Shown here piece by piece: positions 40,193-49,029 of a stretch of 64,000 nt of DNA. Position numbers and translations under genes: made by a program. The notes under the pieces are model-generated. The model saw only the letters and a program-made list of their open reading frames with translations, made no database searches and was not told the DNA's origin. This DNA is from Candidatus Aminicenantota bacterium (GTDB lineage Bacteria > Acidobacteriota > Aminicenantia > Aminicenantales > UBA8522): positions 284-64,283 of the forward strand of contig JAFNEO010000036.1 in the NCBI GenBank assembly GCA_017886205.1, given 5' to 3'. How positions within the stretch are numbered: position 1 is the first letter of the stretch; each line of letters opens with the position of its first letter.

Positions 40193-42304
40193 ATGAAACC
40201 AAAAGCGATCGTTTGCGCTGGATTGGCATTGATAGTTGCTTTTGTTTTGGCGGGCGCCGGCCAGCAGAATGCCGAGCAGCTCTACAAGACCGGCCTGTAT
40301 GAAGAGGAAGTGGGCGGAAACCTGCAAAAAGCCATCGAAATCTACCAGGACATCCTGCAGCGCTTCCCGGATAACCGTGAAATCGCCGCAAAGGCCCAGC
40401 TCCATATCGGCCTGTGCTACGAGAAGCTCGGGCTCAAGGAGGCAGAGAGAGCTTTCCAGAAGGTCATCGCGGATTATCCGGAACGATTAGAGGAAGTGAA
40501 AACCGCGAAAGAAAAGCTGTCCTTCATTCTCAGAACCCGATCCATCACCGGCGTGGCCGATAAGGGTCTGAGCGTCCGGTTACTATGGTCGGGACCTGAC
40601 GCGGATAGCGTGGGCAAGGCCTCCCCGGACGGGATGTTCTTGTCTTTTATTGACAAAGAAACGGCAAACCTCAGTATCAAGGAGCTCGCCTCCGGGAAAA
40701 CGAGCATTGTCACGAACAAAGAGCCGTGGGGAAAATCGTATGAATTCGCCGTTAACTCATGCTGGTCTCCTGACGGGAAGGAGCTCGCTTATGGCTGGTT
40801 CAACAAGGATAATTCCATAGAATTGCGGACAGTCGACACCGATGGATCGAACGTCCGGGTCCTCTATCAACAGAAGAATGAAATGGCGTTTCCTGTAGCC
40901 TGGTCTCCGGACGGCATGTCCATTGCGGTCACTCTTATAAAGGATTTCTACACGAGCTACAATTTGAGTTTGATATCCGTCGAAGACGGTTCCTTGAAGA
41001 TCCTCAAAACGGCCAAACTGCTCAAGACGGCACCCAAGAACATGACCTTCACGCCCGACGGACGCTACCTTGTTGTCGACCTTCCACAAAAAGATGACGA
41101 TCCGAAACACGACATCTTCGCCCTCTCGGTCGACGGCCAGAAGGAGATACGGATCGCCGAGCATCCGGCGGACGATTCCGTGCTCGATTGGATCCCGGGT
41201 TCAGATGATCTTCTTTTTTTGAGCGACCGGACAGGAACGCAGGATGCCTGGGCGGTCGCGTTCGCGGACGGCCAGACTCGCGGGGAGCCCCGCCTGGTGA
41301 GGAAGGACCTGGGGCAGGCCACTCCTCTCGGGCTCAGCCGCGAGGGTTCCTTTTTCTATCGCCTGGGATCGGAGATGACGGACATCGTCATCGCCTCGAT
41401 CGACCTGGAAAAACAGACCTTGATTGAACCGCCGAAAATACTGCCCTTGCCCGTCGTCGGCGCCAACTACCAGCCGCAATGGTCACCGGATGGAAAATAC
41501 CTCGCTTATCTCTCGAACCCGAGGTCGGGACCCGGCGGAGAAAGCAAGCCGGCTCTCTGGATCCGGTCCGCTGATACGGGCGAAGCGCGTGAGATCACAA
41601 CCAATCTCCAGAGCATCGCCCGTCCGTCCTGGGCTCCAGACGGTCGCTCGCTCTTCATTGTTGGAAACGATGGTAAAACGTTTCTGGCTCTCTATCAGGT
41701 CGATGTCCAAACGGGGAGAACAACCTTCCTTATTGACAGCGAACCGGGAGCGAACATCAAGTTTATTGCCCCGGCTCAAGACGGAAAGTCCGTTTATTAC
41801 ACCTATTTTGAATTCGCCAAAAAGCGATGCCGCATCATGAGCATCGGTCTGTCAAACCGGGAGATCCGTGAGCTCTATCGGCAAGAGGCCCCGCCGGACA
41901 TTGGGGGTTTGCGTGTTTCTCCTGACGGGAAGAGCCTGATTTTCGGGACGATAGTAGCGGATGGTTCCTGGGTTCTGAAAGCCATCCCCCTGCCGGGCGG
42001 ACCGCCTCGCGAGATTTTCAAGCCGAAGGCAAGTGCTTCCGGGATCAGGGCCTCGTCCTTTTGGTCTCCGGACGGAAAGCGGATCTTTTTCTTTATGGAC
42101 GCCTCGAAAGGAAAGGACAAGAGAAGCGAACTCTGGTCTGTGCCTGCGGAGGGAGGAGAGCCACAGAGCCTTGGCCTGAGCATCAACATGAATCCCACAT
42201 CCGTCAGCCTCCATCCCGATGGCCGGCGCCTGGTTTTCTCTATCAGCCAGCCGAGCGCCGAGGTCTGGGTCATGGAGAATTTTCTGCCCGTCGAAAAGAA
42301 ATAA
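40193..42304 (+). CDS. Cassette B exported TPR plus PD40 beta-propeller protein
   Basis: The 703 residues start MKPKAIVCAGLALIVAFVLA, a signal peptide. Residues about 30-105 form the conserved TPR pair (GGNLQKAIEIYQDILQRFPDN, then LHIGLCYEKLG). The rest is a series of PD40 blades (SPDGMFLSF, SPDGKELAY, SPDGKYLAY and others). The protein ends in VWVMENFLPVEKK, the family's C-terminal signature. It has no hydrolase domain, so a binding or scaffold role is likely. The ATG at 40193 has AGGAGG; the longer frame from 40163 is not supported. Confidence 0.91.
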   Translation: MKPKAIVCAGLALIVAFVLAGAGQQNAEQLYKTGLYEEEVGGNLQKAIEIYQDILQRFPDNREIAAKAQLHIGLCYEKLGLKEAERAFQKVIADYPERLEEVKTAKEKLSFILRTRSITGVADKGLSVRLLWSGPDADSVGKASPDGMFLSFIDKETANLSIKELASGKTSIVTNKEPWGKSYEFAVNSCWSPDGKELAYGWFNKDNSIELRTVDTDGSNVRVLYQQKNEMAFPVAWSPDGMSIAVTLIKDFYTSYNLSLISVEDGSLKILKTAKLLKTAPKNMTFTPDGRYLVVDLPQKDDDPKHDIFALSVDGQKEIRIAEHPADDSVLDWIPGSDDLLFLSDRTGTQDAWAVAFADGQTRGEPRLVRKDLGQATPLGLSREGSFFYRLGSEMTDIVIASIDLEKQTLIEPPKILPLPVVGANYQPQWSPDGKYLAYLSNPRSGPGGESKPALWIRSADTGEAREITTNLQSIARPSWAPDGRSLFIVGNDGKTFLALYQVDVQTGRTTFLIDSEPGANIKFIAPAQDGKSVYYTYFEFAKKRCRIMSIGLSNREIRELYRQEAPPDIGGLRVSPDGKSLIFGTIVADGSWVLKAIPLPGGPPREIFKPKASASGIRASSFWSPDGKRIFFFMDASKGKDKRSELWSVPAEGGEPQSLGLSINMNPTSVSLHPDGRRLVFSISQPSAEVWVMENFLPVEKK

Positions 42305-42361
42305 GTCAAAATCATCACAATTCCGTGACACATTCCGGCCGCCGGACAGATCTTCTATTCT

Positions 42362-42414
42362 CAACCCAATCGCAACGTCTTCTTAAGGCATCCTCCCGAT
42401 ATTTTCTCTAGAAT
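42362..42414 (+). promoter_or_regulatory. Cassette C operator upstream of the kinase: CAAC repeats and -10 box
   Basis: CAACCCAATCG (42362) and CAACGTCTTCT (42373) are 11 bases apart, with a third register position at 42384 (TAAGG). The -10 TAGAAT (42409-42414) begins 25 bases after it. The word AATCGCAAC followed five bases later by CTTA is also present upstream of this cassette's PD40 gene. A second in-register pair, TCACAATTCCG (42315) and TGACACATTCC (42326), lies further up. Confidence 0.65.
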
Positions 42415-42518
42415 ATCGCGTGTCCTGAGCGGTAAGGGCTCGGTCCCCTTATCGGGAGCGGGTTGACTCGCGGTGTTCCCGGGTATAACCTTCCTATCAG
42501 CCAGAGGTGACAAGCGTC

Positions 42519-44675
42519 ATGAGGCTTGATTGGCAAAGACGGGCGGTCATTCTCTTCGCCGCGTCTCTCCTGATCTTGAGCGTCGTCCTCGTTTTTTTCG
42601 CCATCCGGGAGGCCGAAAGGGAGAAACTGCTCAAGGAGAGGGAGATCGAGGGAGCGCGGCAACGGCTCGTCGAGACGATCGACGGCCGGGCGAGATCGCT
42701 GATCAGCGAAGCCGAGAATCGCGTTCTTGAAGCCGTAAAAAAGGCGCGGGCCGGCGCCGAACCCGCCCAGGCGGCTGCCGCCTTGAAAGGTCCGCTTGCT
42801 GACATTCCCCTCGTATCCGAGGTCTTTCTCGCCGATGACGAAGACCAAGTCGTTTTTGTCAACGCCAGGCCGCTTTTTCTCTTCCCGGGAGAAAAGCAGA
42901 GATCGAGGGAAATCGCGCGCTCTTTGGAAAACGATGAGCGCTGGAAGCGCGCGGAGGCGGCGGAGTTCCGTCTGAGCGATTATTCCCTGGCCGCCGCTCT
43001 TTATCAGGACTTGGCGGCCGGGACCGCCGACCCAGCCTTGGATGCCCTTCTCCTAAACCGGCTGGCCAGGTGCTACACGAAATCGGGGCAGCACGAAAAA
43101 GCCCTCGCCGCGTACAGGCGGCAGCTCCAAATCGGCCTTTCCGACCTCGCTTCCGAGGGGATTCCGCTCGAAATCACCGCTTTGTACCAGATCGGGAATA
43201 TCCATCTCCAAAGAGGGCAGAGAGCGGAAGCGGCCGGGGCCTTTCTCAATCTCTATCAGGGCCTCCTGGATTCGAGGTGGACTCTGGCCAAGGATCAATT
43301 CGTATCTTTTAGGAAATTGGCGGAGGACCGGTTCCGGACGGCTGTCGGAGCGTTAGATGCGGCTCTCCGGGCGGACTGGGACCGCCGGCTTGAGGAGTTA
43401 AAAAAAATCGAGGGAGAACGGCTGGCCAAGACGGGGATTCTGGAGAAGGTCCGCGAACGGATCATCCCGAGAATGCGGCTGGAATCCCGCGAGATGGATG
43501 CGGACTCCGGAAGAATCCTGCGCATCGCCGAGCCGACCGATTCCGGCCTTCTTCTGGCCTCCTTTTTCTCATTGGACAAAAACACCATGCTCGGCCTGCT
43601 CCTCGATCCCCAGGCTTTGGCCAGCGGGCTTTTCCCGCCAAGCTCCGGCAAACCTGAGCCTGACGAGGGCTGGTCGGTGGCGATCGTCGATGAATCCGGG
43701 AAGGTCGTCATCGGCCAAGGACTTATCTCCCCGGAAGCGCCGGAGAAAAGCGGGGTGCCAAAGCGCGTCTTCACGGGCGCATTCGCCGACTCCTTTCCGC
43801 CTTGGGCGATCGAAATCTACCAGAGCGGTGCCGGCGCCGCGGAGAGACAGTTCCGGTTGCGAAGGACTATCTACGTCCTGTCTCTCGCCGCCGTCATCGC
43901 GGCCCTCTTTTTCGGCGGCTTCTTGGCCATCCGGAGCACGGCCAAGGAGTTGAAACTGGCCAAGCTGAAATCGGATTTCACGGCGACTGTTTCCCACGAG
44001 TTCCGGACGCCCCTGACGTCCATCCGCTACCTGGCCGAACTCCTGCAGAGAGGCCGTGTCCTCGATGAGGCGAGGAAACAACAGTACTATGAAACGATCA
44101 CGGGTGAAAGCGAGCGGCTGAGCCGGCTCGTCGAGAATCTCCTCGATTTCTCCAAGATCGAAGCGGGCGTGAAGGAATACAGAATGGAGGAGACGGACAT
44201 CGCGGTCCTGGCGGCCGACGTGGCCGGCCGGTTCCGTCAGCAGGCGGCCTTCAAGGATTTCACCCTGGAGACGGAGATCGAGGACGGCCTGCCTGTCATC
44301 CATGCTGACAAGGATTCTCTCGCCAGGGCGGTATTCAATCTGCTCGACAACGCCGTGAAGTATTCGGGCCAAAACCCCCGAGTCGTTCTGCATGCCTGGT
44401 CCGGGGAGGATGCCGTCAATCTCCAGGTCGAGGATCATGGAATCGGCATCAGCAAGCCCGAGCAGAAGAAAATCTTCGAAACGTTCTACAGGTCCGAGAG
44501 CGCCCTGGAGAGCGATGTCAAGGGAAGCGGAATTGGACTTCCCCTGGTAGAGCACGTCGTCCGGGCGCACGGAGGAAAGGTCCTTCTCGAGAGCGAACCG
44601 GGTAAAGGGACACGCGTGACGATCAGGCTTCCAGTCAGGCGGCCCGAAGTAAAGAAGGAGGGCGGAAATGGATAA
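42519..44675 (+). CDS. Cassette C histidine kinase with TPR-like extracytoplasmic domain
   Basis: About 718 residues from the ATG at 42519; a GTG at 42507 is possible. Membrane helices lie at about 7-29 and 449-471. The outer region has TPR-like helices (DYSLAAALYQDLA, then GQHEKALAAYRRQLQ) and the shared motif WTLAKDQFVSF at W254. HisKA has H493 (TVSHEFRTP); the HATPase has NLLDNAVKYS, DHGIGISKPE and GSGIGLPLV. The regulator gene begins inside its last codons (8-base overlap). Confidence 0.94.
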   Translation: MRLDWQRRAVILFAASLLILSVVLVFFAIREAEREKLLKEREIEGARQRLVETIDGRARSLISEAENRVLEAVKKARAGAEPAQAAAALKGPLADIPLVSEVFLADDEDQVVFVNARPLFLFPGEKQRSREIARSLENDERWKRAEAAEFRLSDYSLAAALYQDLAAGTADPALDALLLNRLARCYTKSGQHEKALAAYRRQLQIGLSDLASEGIPLEITALYQIGNIHLQRGQRAEAAGAFLNLYQGLLDSRWTLAKDQFVSFRKLAEDRFRTAVGALDAALRADWDRRLEELKKIEGERLAKTGILEKVRERIIPRMRLESREMDADSGRILRIAEPTDSGLLLASFFSLDKNTMLGLLLDPQALASGLFPPSSGKPEPDEGWSVAIVDESGKVVIGQGLISPEAPEKSGVPKRVFTGAFADSFPPWAIEIYQSGAGAAERQFRLRRTIYVLSLAAVIAALFFGGFLAIRSTAKELKLAKLKSDFTATVSHEFRTPLTSIRYLAELLQRGRVLDEARKQQYYETITGESERLSRLVENLLDFSKIEAGVKEYRMEETDIAVLAADVAGRFRQQAAFKDFTLETEIEDGLPVIHADKDSLARAVFNLLDNAVKYSGQNPRVVLHAWSGEDAVNLQVEDHGIGISKPEQKKIFETFYRSESALESDVKGSGIGLPLVEHVVRAHGGKVLLESEPGKGTRVTIRLPVRRPEVKKEGGNG

Positions 44676-45348
44676 GATCCTCGTCGTCGAGGACGATAAG
44701 GCCATCCTCATGGGCCTCAAGGACGACCTCGAATTCGAGGGCTATGAAGTCGCCACGGCCGCCGACGGTAAAGACGGCCTGAAGCAGGCCTTGGGCGGGG
44801 GCTTTCAGCTCGTCGTCCTGGACATCCTCCTGCCGGGGCTCAACGGGTTCGAGGTCTGCAAGAAGCTCAGGGAGGCGGGCGTCAAAACGCCCATCCTCAT
44901 GGTGACCGCGGCCAAAACGGAAGAGATGGACAAGGTGGTTGGATTGGAGCTCGGGGCCGATGATTATGTCACCAAGCCCATCGGCTCGCGAGAGCTCGTT
45001 GCCCGGGTGAAGGCCATCCTGAGGCGCGCCCGAAAAGAAGACGACCCGGGTGATGCCTTTAAATTCGGCGACGTCGAGGTCGACTTCAAGAGCCATGAAG
45101 TCTTCAAGCGGGGCAAGGAGCTTCACCTGACCGCCCTGGAATTCAACCTGCTCCGGTTTTTGATCGCCCGCCGGGGCCAGGTCGTGACCAGGGACCAGAT
45201 TCTGGACGAGGCCTGGGGGGAGGCCGTCGTCGCCTGCCGAACCATCGACCCGCACATCGCCCACCTGAGGAAGAAAATCGAGGACAACCCGGGCCGTCCG
45301 GTTCATATACTCGGCGTCAGGGGTGTCGGGTACAGATTCGCGGAGTGA
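44668..45348 (+). CDS. Cassette C OmpR/PhoB-type response regulator
   Basis: This 226-residue regulator has E8-D9-D10, phospho-acceptor D52 (VLDILLPGLNG), MVTAA in the switch region and TKPIG at the lysine loop, followed by a winged helix with LTALEFNLLRFLIARRGQVVT and GVGYRF. TKPIG and MVTAA are small departures from its paralogues. Its ATG overlaps the kinase end by 8 bases, so translation is coupled. Confidence 0.95.
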   Translation: MDKILVVEDDKAILMGLKDDLEFEGYEVATAADGKDGLKQALGGGFQLVVLDILLPGLNGFEVCKKLREAGVKTPILMVTAAKTEEMDKVVGLELGADDYVTKPIGSRELVARVKAILRRARKEDDPGDAFKFGDVEVDFKSHEVFKRGKELHLTALEFNLLRFLIARRGQVVTRDQILDEAWGEAVVACRTIDPHIAHLRKKIEDNPGRPVHILGVRGVGYRFAE

Positions 45349-45367
45349 ACGCGCGGCCATGAAAGCT

Positions 45368-45420
45368 CATTGGAATCGCAACACAAGCTTAGCCACCGGG
45401 CTCAAGATATGGCTTATCTT
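45368..45420 (+). promoter_or_regulatory. Cassette C operator upstream of the PD40 gene
   Basis: CATTGGAATCG (45368), CAACACAAGCT (45379) and TAGCC (45390) lie 11 bases apart. The shared cassette C word AATCGCAAC, then CTTA five bases later, is present. A -10 box TATCTT begins at 45415, 25 bases after the third register, the same geometry as upstream of the cassette C kinase. Confidence 0.6.
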
Positions 45421-45453
45421 ATCCCTGTGTTATTACCACAGGGAGGTAAGGAA

Positions 45454-47625
45454 ATGAACAGGAAAAAAGTTTTCATGGGAGTCATGGGGCTGGCCGTGGC
45501 ATTCTTGGTCAGCGCGTTGGCCGCCAACAATGCTTCGCCCGGACTCTCCCAGCAGTCGGCCGAAGACCTCTACCAGGCCGCCCTTTTGAAGAAAGAGGCG
45601 GAGGGAGACCTGAGCGGGGCCATCAAGATATTTCAGGATATTCTGACGAAGTTCCCGGACAAACGGGACGTCGCGGCCAAGGCCCAGCTTCAGATTGGTG
45701 TCTGCCACGAGAAACTGGGCACTGCCGAGGCGGAAAAGGCCTTTCAGAAGGTGATCGACAATTACCCGGAGCAGTCGGAAGCGGTCGGGGAGGCCAAAGA
45801 GAAGCTCTCACTTCTCCTTAGGGCCCGAGCTCTTGTTAAGACGGGAAATTCTGAATTCCGCCTCCGCCAAGTATGGTCCGGGGCCGGAGTGGATATCATG
45901 GGGGCTGTCTCCCCCGACGGCCGGTATCTCTCCTTTGTGGATTGGATGACGGGAGACCTGGCTATAAGAGACCTGGCTTCAGGAAAAAACCGGCGCCTAA
46001 CAAATAAGGGTTCTTGGCAGCAATCGTCGGAATTCGCCATGTTCTCGGAATGGGCCCCTGACAGTCGGCGGATCGTCTATCAGTGGTACAACAAGGACGA
46101 GACATTTGAATTGCGCGTCATTGATATCCAGGATCCAAAACCTCACGTTCTTTATCTGCCCCCCAAAAAAGATGACTATGTCCAGCCTTTTGACTGGTCT
46201 CCTGACGGAAGATCCATTTTGGCAGGTTTCTATAGCGGAACAGATCAAGCGGACGAAATGAAAGGTGGGCTGGGCTTGATCTCAGTCGAGGAAGGTTCGG
46301 TGAGGATTCTCAAAACTCAAATCGGAGGTCATTCGGGAATCCCCGGAGAATGGGGATTCGTGTTCTCGCCGGACGGGAAATATATCGCCTACGACATTTC
46401 AGAAGAAGACGCAGCGCATCAAAAGCGGGATATTCGCTTGCTGGCGGTCGATGGAGGCGCAGAAATTTCTTTGATCGCGCATCCAGCCCTCGATACAGTC
46501 ATCGACTGGACTGCGGGTGGAGAGGGGCTACTTTTCAACAGCGACCGGACGGGCACACCGGACATGTGGTTCGTTCGCGTCACCGGAGGCAAACCCCAGG
46601 GAGACCCCCAGTTGTTGAAACCCAGCGTCGGCCGTATGGAACCGATGGGTGTCACGTCCCGCGGGGCTCTATTTTACGGGATCTCCGGCGGCGGCACCGA
46701 TGTGTACGAGGTCGGGATCGACCCTCAAACGGGAAAGATCTCGAGCCCGGCCAAGAAGGCGATTTTGCTTAACGAGGGGCACAACGCCCACCCTGATTAT
46801 TCTCCTGATGGGAAGCTATTAGCTTATATCTGCAGCCCGGGCATGCCGACACTTCAGCCTCAGAAGTTCCTGGGTATTCTCTCTCTGGAAACAGGCCAGA
46901 TTCGTGAGCTGCGTCCCGATCTCGATCTCTTGACGTTTGGCTATCCGATATGGGCACCCGACGGGCGCTCCATATCTGTAGAGGGATCCGGCAGGGATGG
47001 CCGTAAGGGTATCTACCGGGTCGATATTCAGTCGGTCGACGTTGTCCCCATTGTGCTGATGGACAAAGGAAAGGAGATATACTCACACCGTTGGTCCAAG
47101 AACGGGAAGGCTGTGTTTTACTCGACCGGCGATCGGGCCGGTAAAACAGGTTCGATTTTCGTCCACAATTTTGAAACGGGTCAGGAAGAGCCGATTGCCG
47201 GCTCGCCTTCCAATGCACAGTTTTTCGACATCTCCCCGGACGGTAAATGGCTGGCTCTGTTAAATCGAGACGCTCAAAGGGTGATCAGCATCATGCCGAC
47301 GTCGGGCGGCGAGCCTCGGGAGATCTACAGGTTCGAGCAAGGAGGGAATTCTGCCATCTCGCCGGCCTGGAGCGCCGATGGACACTATATCTATTTCTCC
47401 AAATTGCAGAAACCCCAAGGAGAGGGAAATGTTTGGGACCTCTATCGTGTCTCCGTAGATAGAGGCGAAGCACAAAACCTAAACCTCAACATGGCCCAGC
47501 TCCGCTATTACAGTCCCCATCCCGACGGGCAGCGCATCGCCTTTTCGTCTATGGGCGCGAATCCCGAGCAATCCCAGGTCTGGGTCATGGAGAATTTCCT
47601 GCCCGCGGACAGGGCCAAAAAGTAG
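45454..47625 (+). CDS. Cassette C exported TPR plus PD40 beta-propeller protein
   Basis: About 723 residues from the ATG at 45454 (GGGAGG upstream; the frame is open from 45370 but without support). It has a signal peptide (VFMGVMGLAVAFLVSALA), the conserved TPR pair (EGDLSGAIKIFQDILTKFPDK, then LQIGVCHEKLG) and PD40 blades (SPDGRYLSF, SPDGRSILA, SPDGKYIAY, SPDGKLLAY and more). It ends VWVMENFLPADRAKK. There is no enzymatic domain. It closes a cluster of three cassettes in direct succession. Confidence 0.91.
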   Translation: MNRKKVFMGVMGLAVAFLVSALAANNASPGLSQQSAEDLYQAALLKKEAEGDLSGAIKIFQDILTKFPDKRDVAAKAQLQIGVCHEKLGTAEAEKAFQKVIDNYPEQSEAVGEAKEKLSLLLRARALVKTGNSEFRLRQVWSGAGVDIMGAVSPDGRYLSFVDWMTGDLAIRDLASGKNRRLTNKGSWQQSSEFAMFSEWAPDSRRIVYQWYNKDETFELRVIDIQDPKPHVLYLPPKKDDYVQPFDWSPDGRSILAGFYSGTDQADEMKGGLGLISVEEGSVRILKTQIGGHSGIPGEWGFVFSPDGKYIAYDISEEDAAHQKRDIRLLAVDGGAEISLIAHPALDTVIDWTAGGEGLLFNSDRTGTPDMWFVRVTGGKPQGDPQLLKPSVGRMEPMGVTSRGALFYGISGGGTDVYEVGIDPQTGKISSPAKKAILLNEGHNAHPDYSPDGKLLAYICSPGMPTLQPQKFLGILSLETGQIRELRPDLDLLTFGYPIWAPDGRSISVEGSGRDGRKGIYRVDIQSVDVVPIVLMDKGKEIYSHRWSKNGKAVFYSTGDRAGKTGSIFVHNFETGQEEPIAGSPSNAQFFDISPDGKWLALLNRDAQRVISIMPTSGGEPREIYRFEQGGNSAISPAWSADGHYIYFSKLQKPQGEGNVWDLYRVSVDRGEAQNLNLNMAQLRYYSPHPDGQRIAFSSMGANPEQSQVWVMENFLPADRAKK

Positions 47626-47649
47626 CCGCTGCTGCCGCTTAACGAAGAC

Positions 47650-47683
47650 TTGACAATTTTAAAGTCTTAGTTTAATATTGTCA
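47650..47683 (+). promoter_or_regulatory. Promoter with inverted repeat for a probably leaderless gene
   Basis: TTGACA (47650-47655) and TAATAT (47673-47678) are 17 bases apart, placing the transcription start at about 47685, the first base of the ATG. Perfect arms TGACAAT (47651-47657) and ATTGTCA (47677-47683) span the promoter and could be an operator. A second pair, AAGACTT and AAGTCTT (47645-47668), overlaps the -35 box. Confidence 0.6.
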
Positions 47684-47684
47684 C

Positions 47685-48857
47685 ATGCGTTACATCCCCC
47701 GCTCCCTGACAAGGCCGCTCCGGGAGGCGGCGAGCGCTTTCCCCGCCCTCATATTGACCGGCCCGAGGCGCTCCGGCAAGACGACGCTCCTCTGTCGCTG
47801 TTTCGCTGGAGCCTCATACCATCTGCTGGAGGATCCGGATACTATTGCCCGGATTCGAAGCGACCCTCGCTCTTTCCTTGACTCGGTGCGGCTGCCCGCT
47901 ATCCTTGACGAGATTCAACACACGCCCGAACTCCTGAACTATATCCGCGCCCGGATTGACCTGTCCGGGAAGAAAGGAAGGGGCTGGTATCTGACCGGAT
48001 TCCAGGAATCTGCTCTAATGAAAGGCGTTACAGAATCCATGGCCGGCCGGGCGGCCGTTTTCCATCTCCTTCCCTTGTCGCTGGCGGAATCTCCCCGGGT
48101 CTCCCTGGCTCGGGGTGGATTTCCTGAAGTCGTGGCGCGGCCGAAGGCGTCGGAGGTCTGGTTCCGCTCCTATATCCAAACATATCTGGAGCGCGATGTC
48201 CGTTCCCTCACTGTGATTCGCGATTTGGCCACTTTCCGAAGGTTTCTTTCGCTGGTCGCCAGCCGGGTCGGCCAAGTTCTCAACCGGAGTGACCTGGCCG
48301 CACCTCTCGGGGTTTCGGTCCCCACGATTTCCGAATGGCTCAACATCCTCGAGGCCACTCATCTGATCCTTCTCGTCCCGCCCTATTTCGAAAATTTCGG
48401 GAAGCGCCTGATCAAATCCCCCAAGCTTTACTTCGCCGACACCGGCTTGGCCGCTCATCTGCTCGGGCTTGAGACTGAAGCAAGCCTGGCCAAGTCGACA
48501 TTTCATGGGCCGCTGTTCGAAAGCTTCGTCGCGTCCGAGATCGTCAAGACCCAGGTCCACGCCGGGAAAAGACAGGAGATCTATTTTTTCCGGGACCGCC
48601 AAGGCCTCGAGGTGGATTTTCTTGTTCCGGCAGGCGGTCGCCGGCTATTCCTCGTTGAGGCTAAAGCGACCCGGACTGTCCGTCCGCAAGCGGCCGAAGC
48701 GCTGGACCGCCTGAAAAAAGCTATTTCAGGCTATACTGTCGACGGCATCATGGTCCATCTGCCGATTCGTTCCGGGGCCTCCTTCGCTGCCCTTCGTCCG
48801 GGGATCCGGGCGATGACCCTTCCGGACCTCTGCCGCCTGATCCGGGCGCAAAAATAG
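47685..48857 (+). CDS. AAA+ ATPase with DUF4143 domain
   Basis: The 390 residues have an N-terminal AAA_14-type ATPase with Walker A GPRRSGKT (26-33) and Walker B LPAILDEIQ (D75, E76), a central winged-helix-like part (LNRSDLAAPLGVSVPTISEWLNIL) and a C-terminal DUF4143 domain with a nuclease-like core (EVDFLVPAGG, then VEAKAT) resembling PD-(D/E)xK folds. Family members are common, mobile and mostly uncharacterised; roles in defence or stress are suspected. The mRNA looks leaderless. The gene separates cassettes C and D and is probably an acquisition. Confidence 0.88.
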   Translation: MRYIPRSLTRPLREAASAFPALILTGPRRSGKTTLLCRCFAGASYHLLEDPDTIARIRSDPRSFLDSVRLPAILDEIQHTPELLNYIRARIDLSGKKGRGWYLTGFQESALMKGVTESMAGRAAVFHLLPLSLAESPRVSLARGGFPEVVARPKASEVWFRSYIQTYLERDVRSLTVIRDLATFRRFLSLVASRVGQVLNRSDLAAPLGVSVPTISEWLNILEATHLILLVPPYFENFGKRLIKSPKLYFADTGLAAHLLGLETEASLAKSTFHGPLFESFVASEIVKTQVHAGKRQEIYFFRDRQGLEVDFLVPAGGRRLFLVEAKATRTVRPQAAEALDRLKKAISGYTVDGIMVHLPIRSGASFAALRPGIRAMTLPDLCRLIRAQK

Positions 48858-49029
48858 CCCCAGCCGGCGCAGCAATAAGAAGAGCCTTATATCCTTATGC
48901 TATGGCCATTGCTTATGGTGGGAAACTCCAATAAAATACATTTTTTTTACGCCTCCTCGTTGAGATTGACCTGACATTGGATGATTTATCAATCGCTCGT
49001 GATTGAATAAAACAGAAAAGGACATTTCC

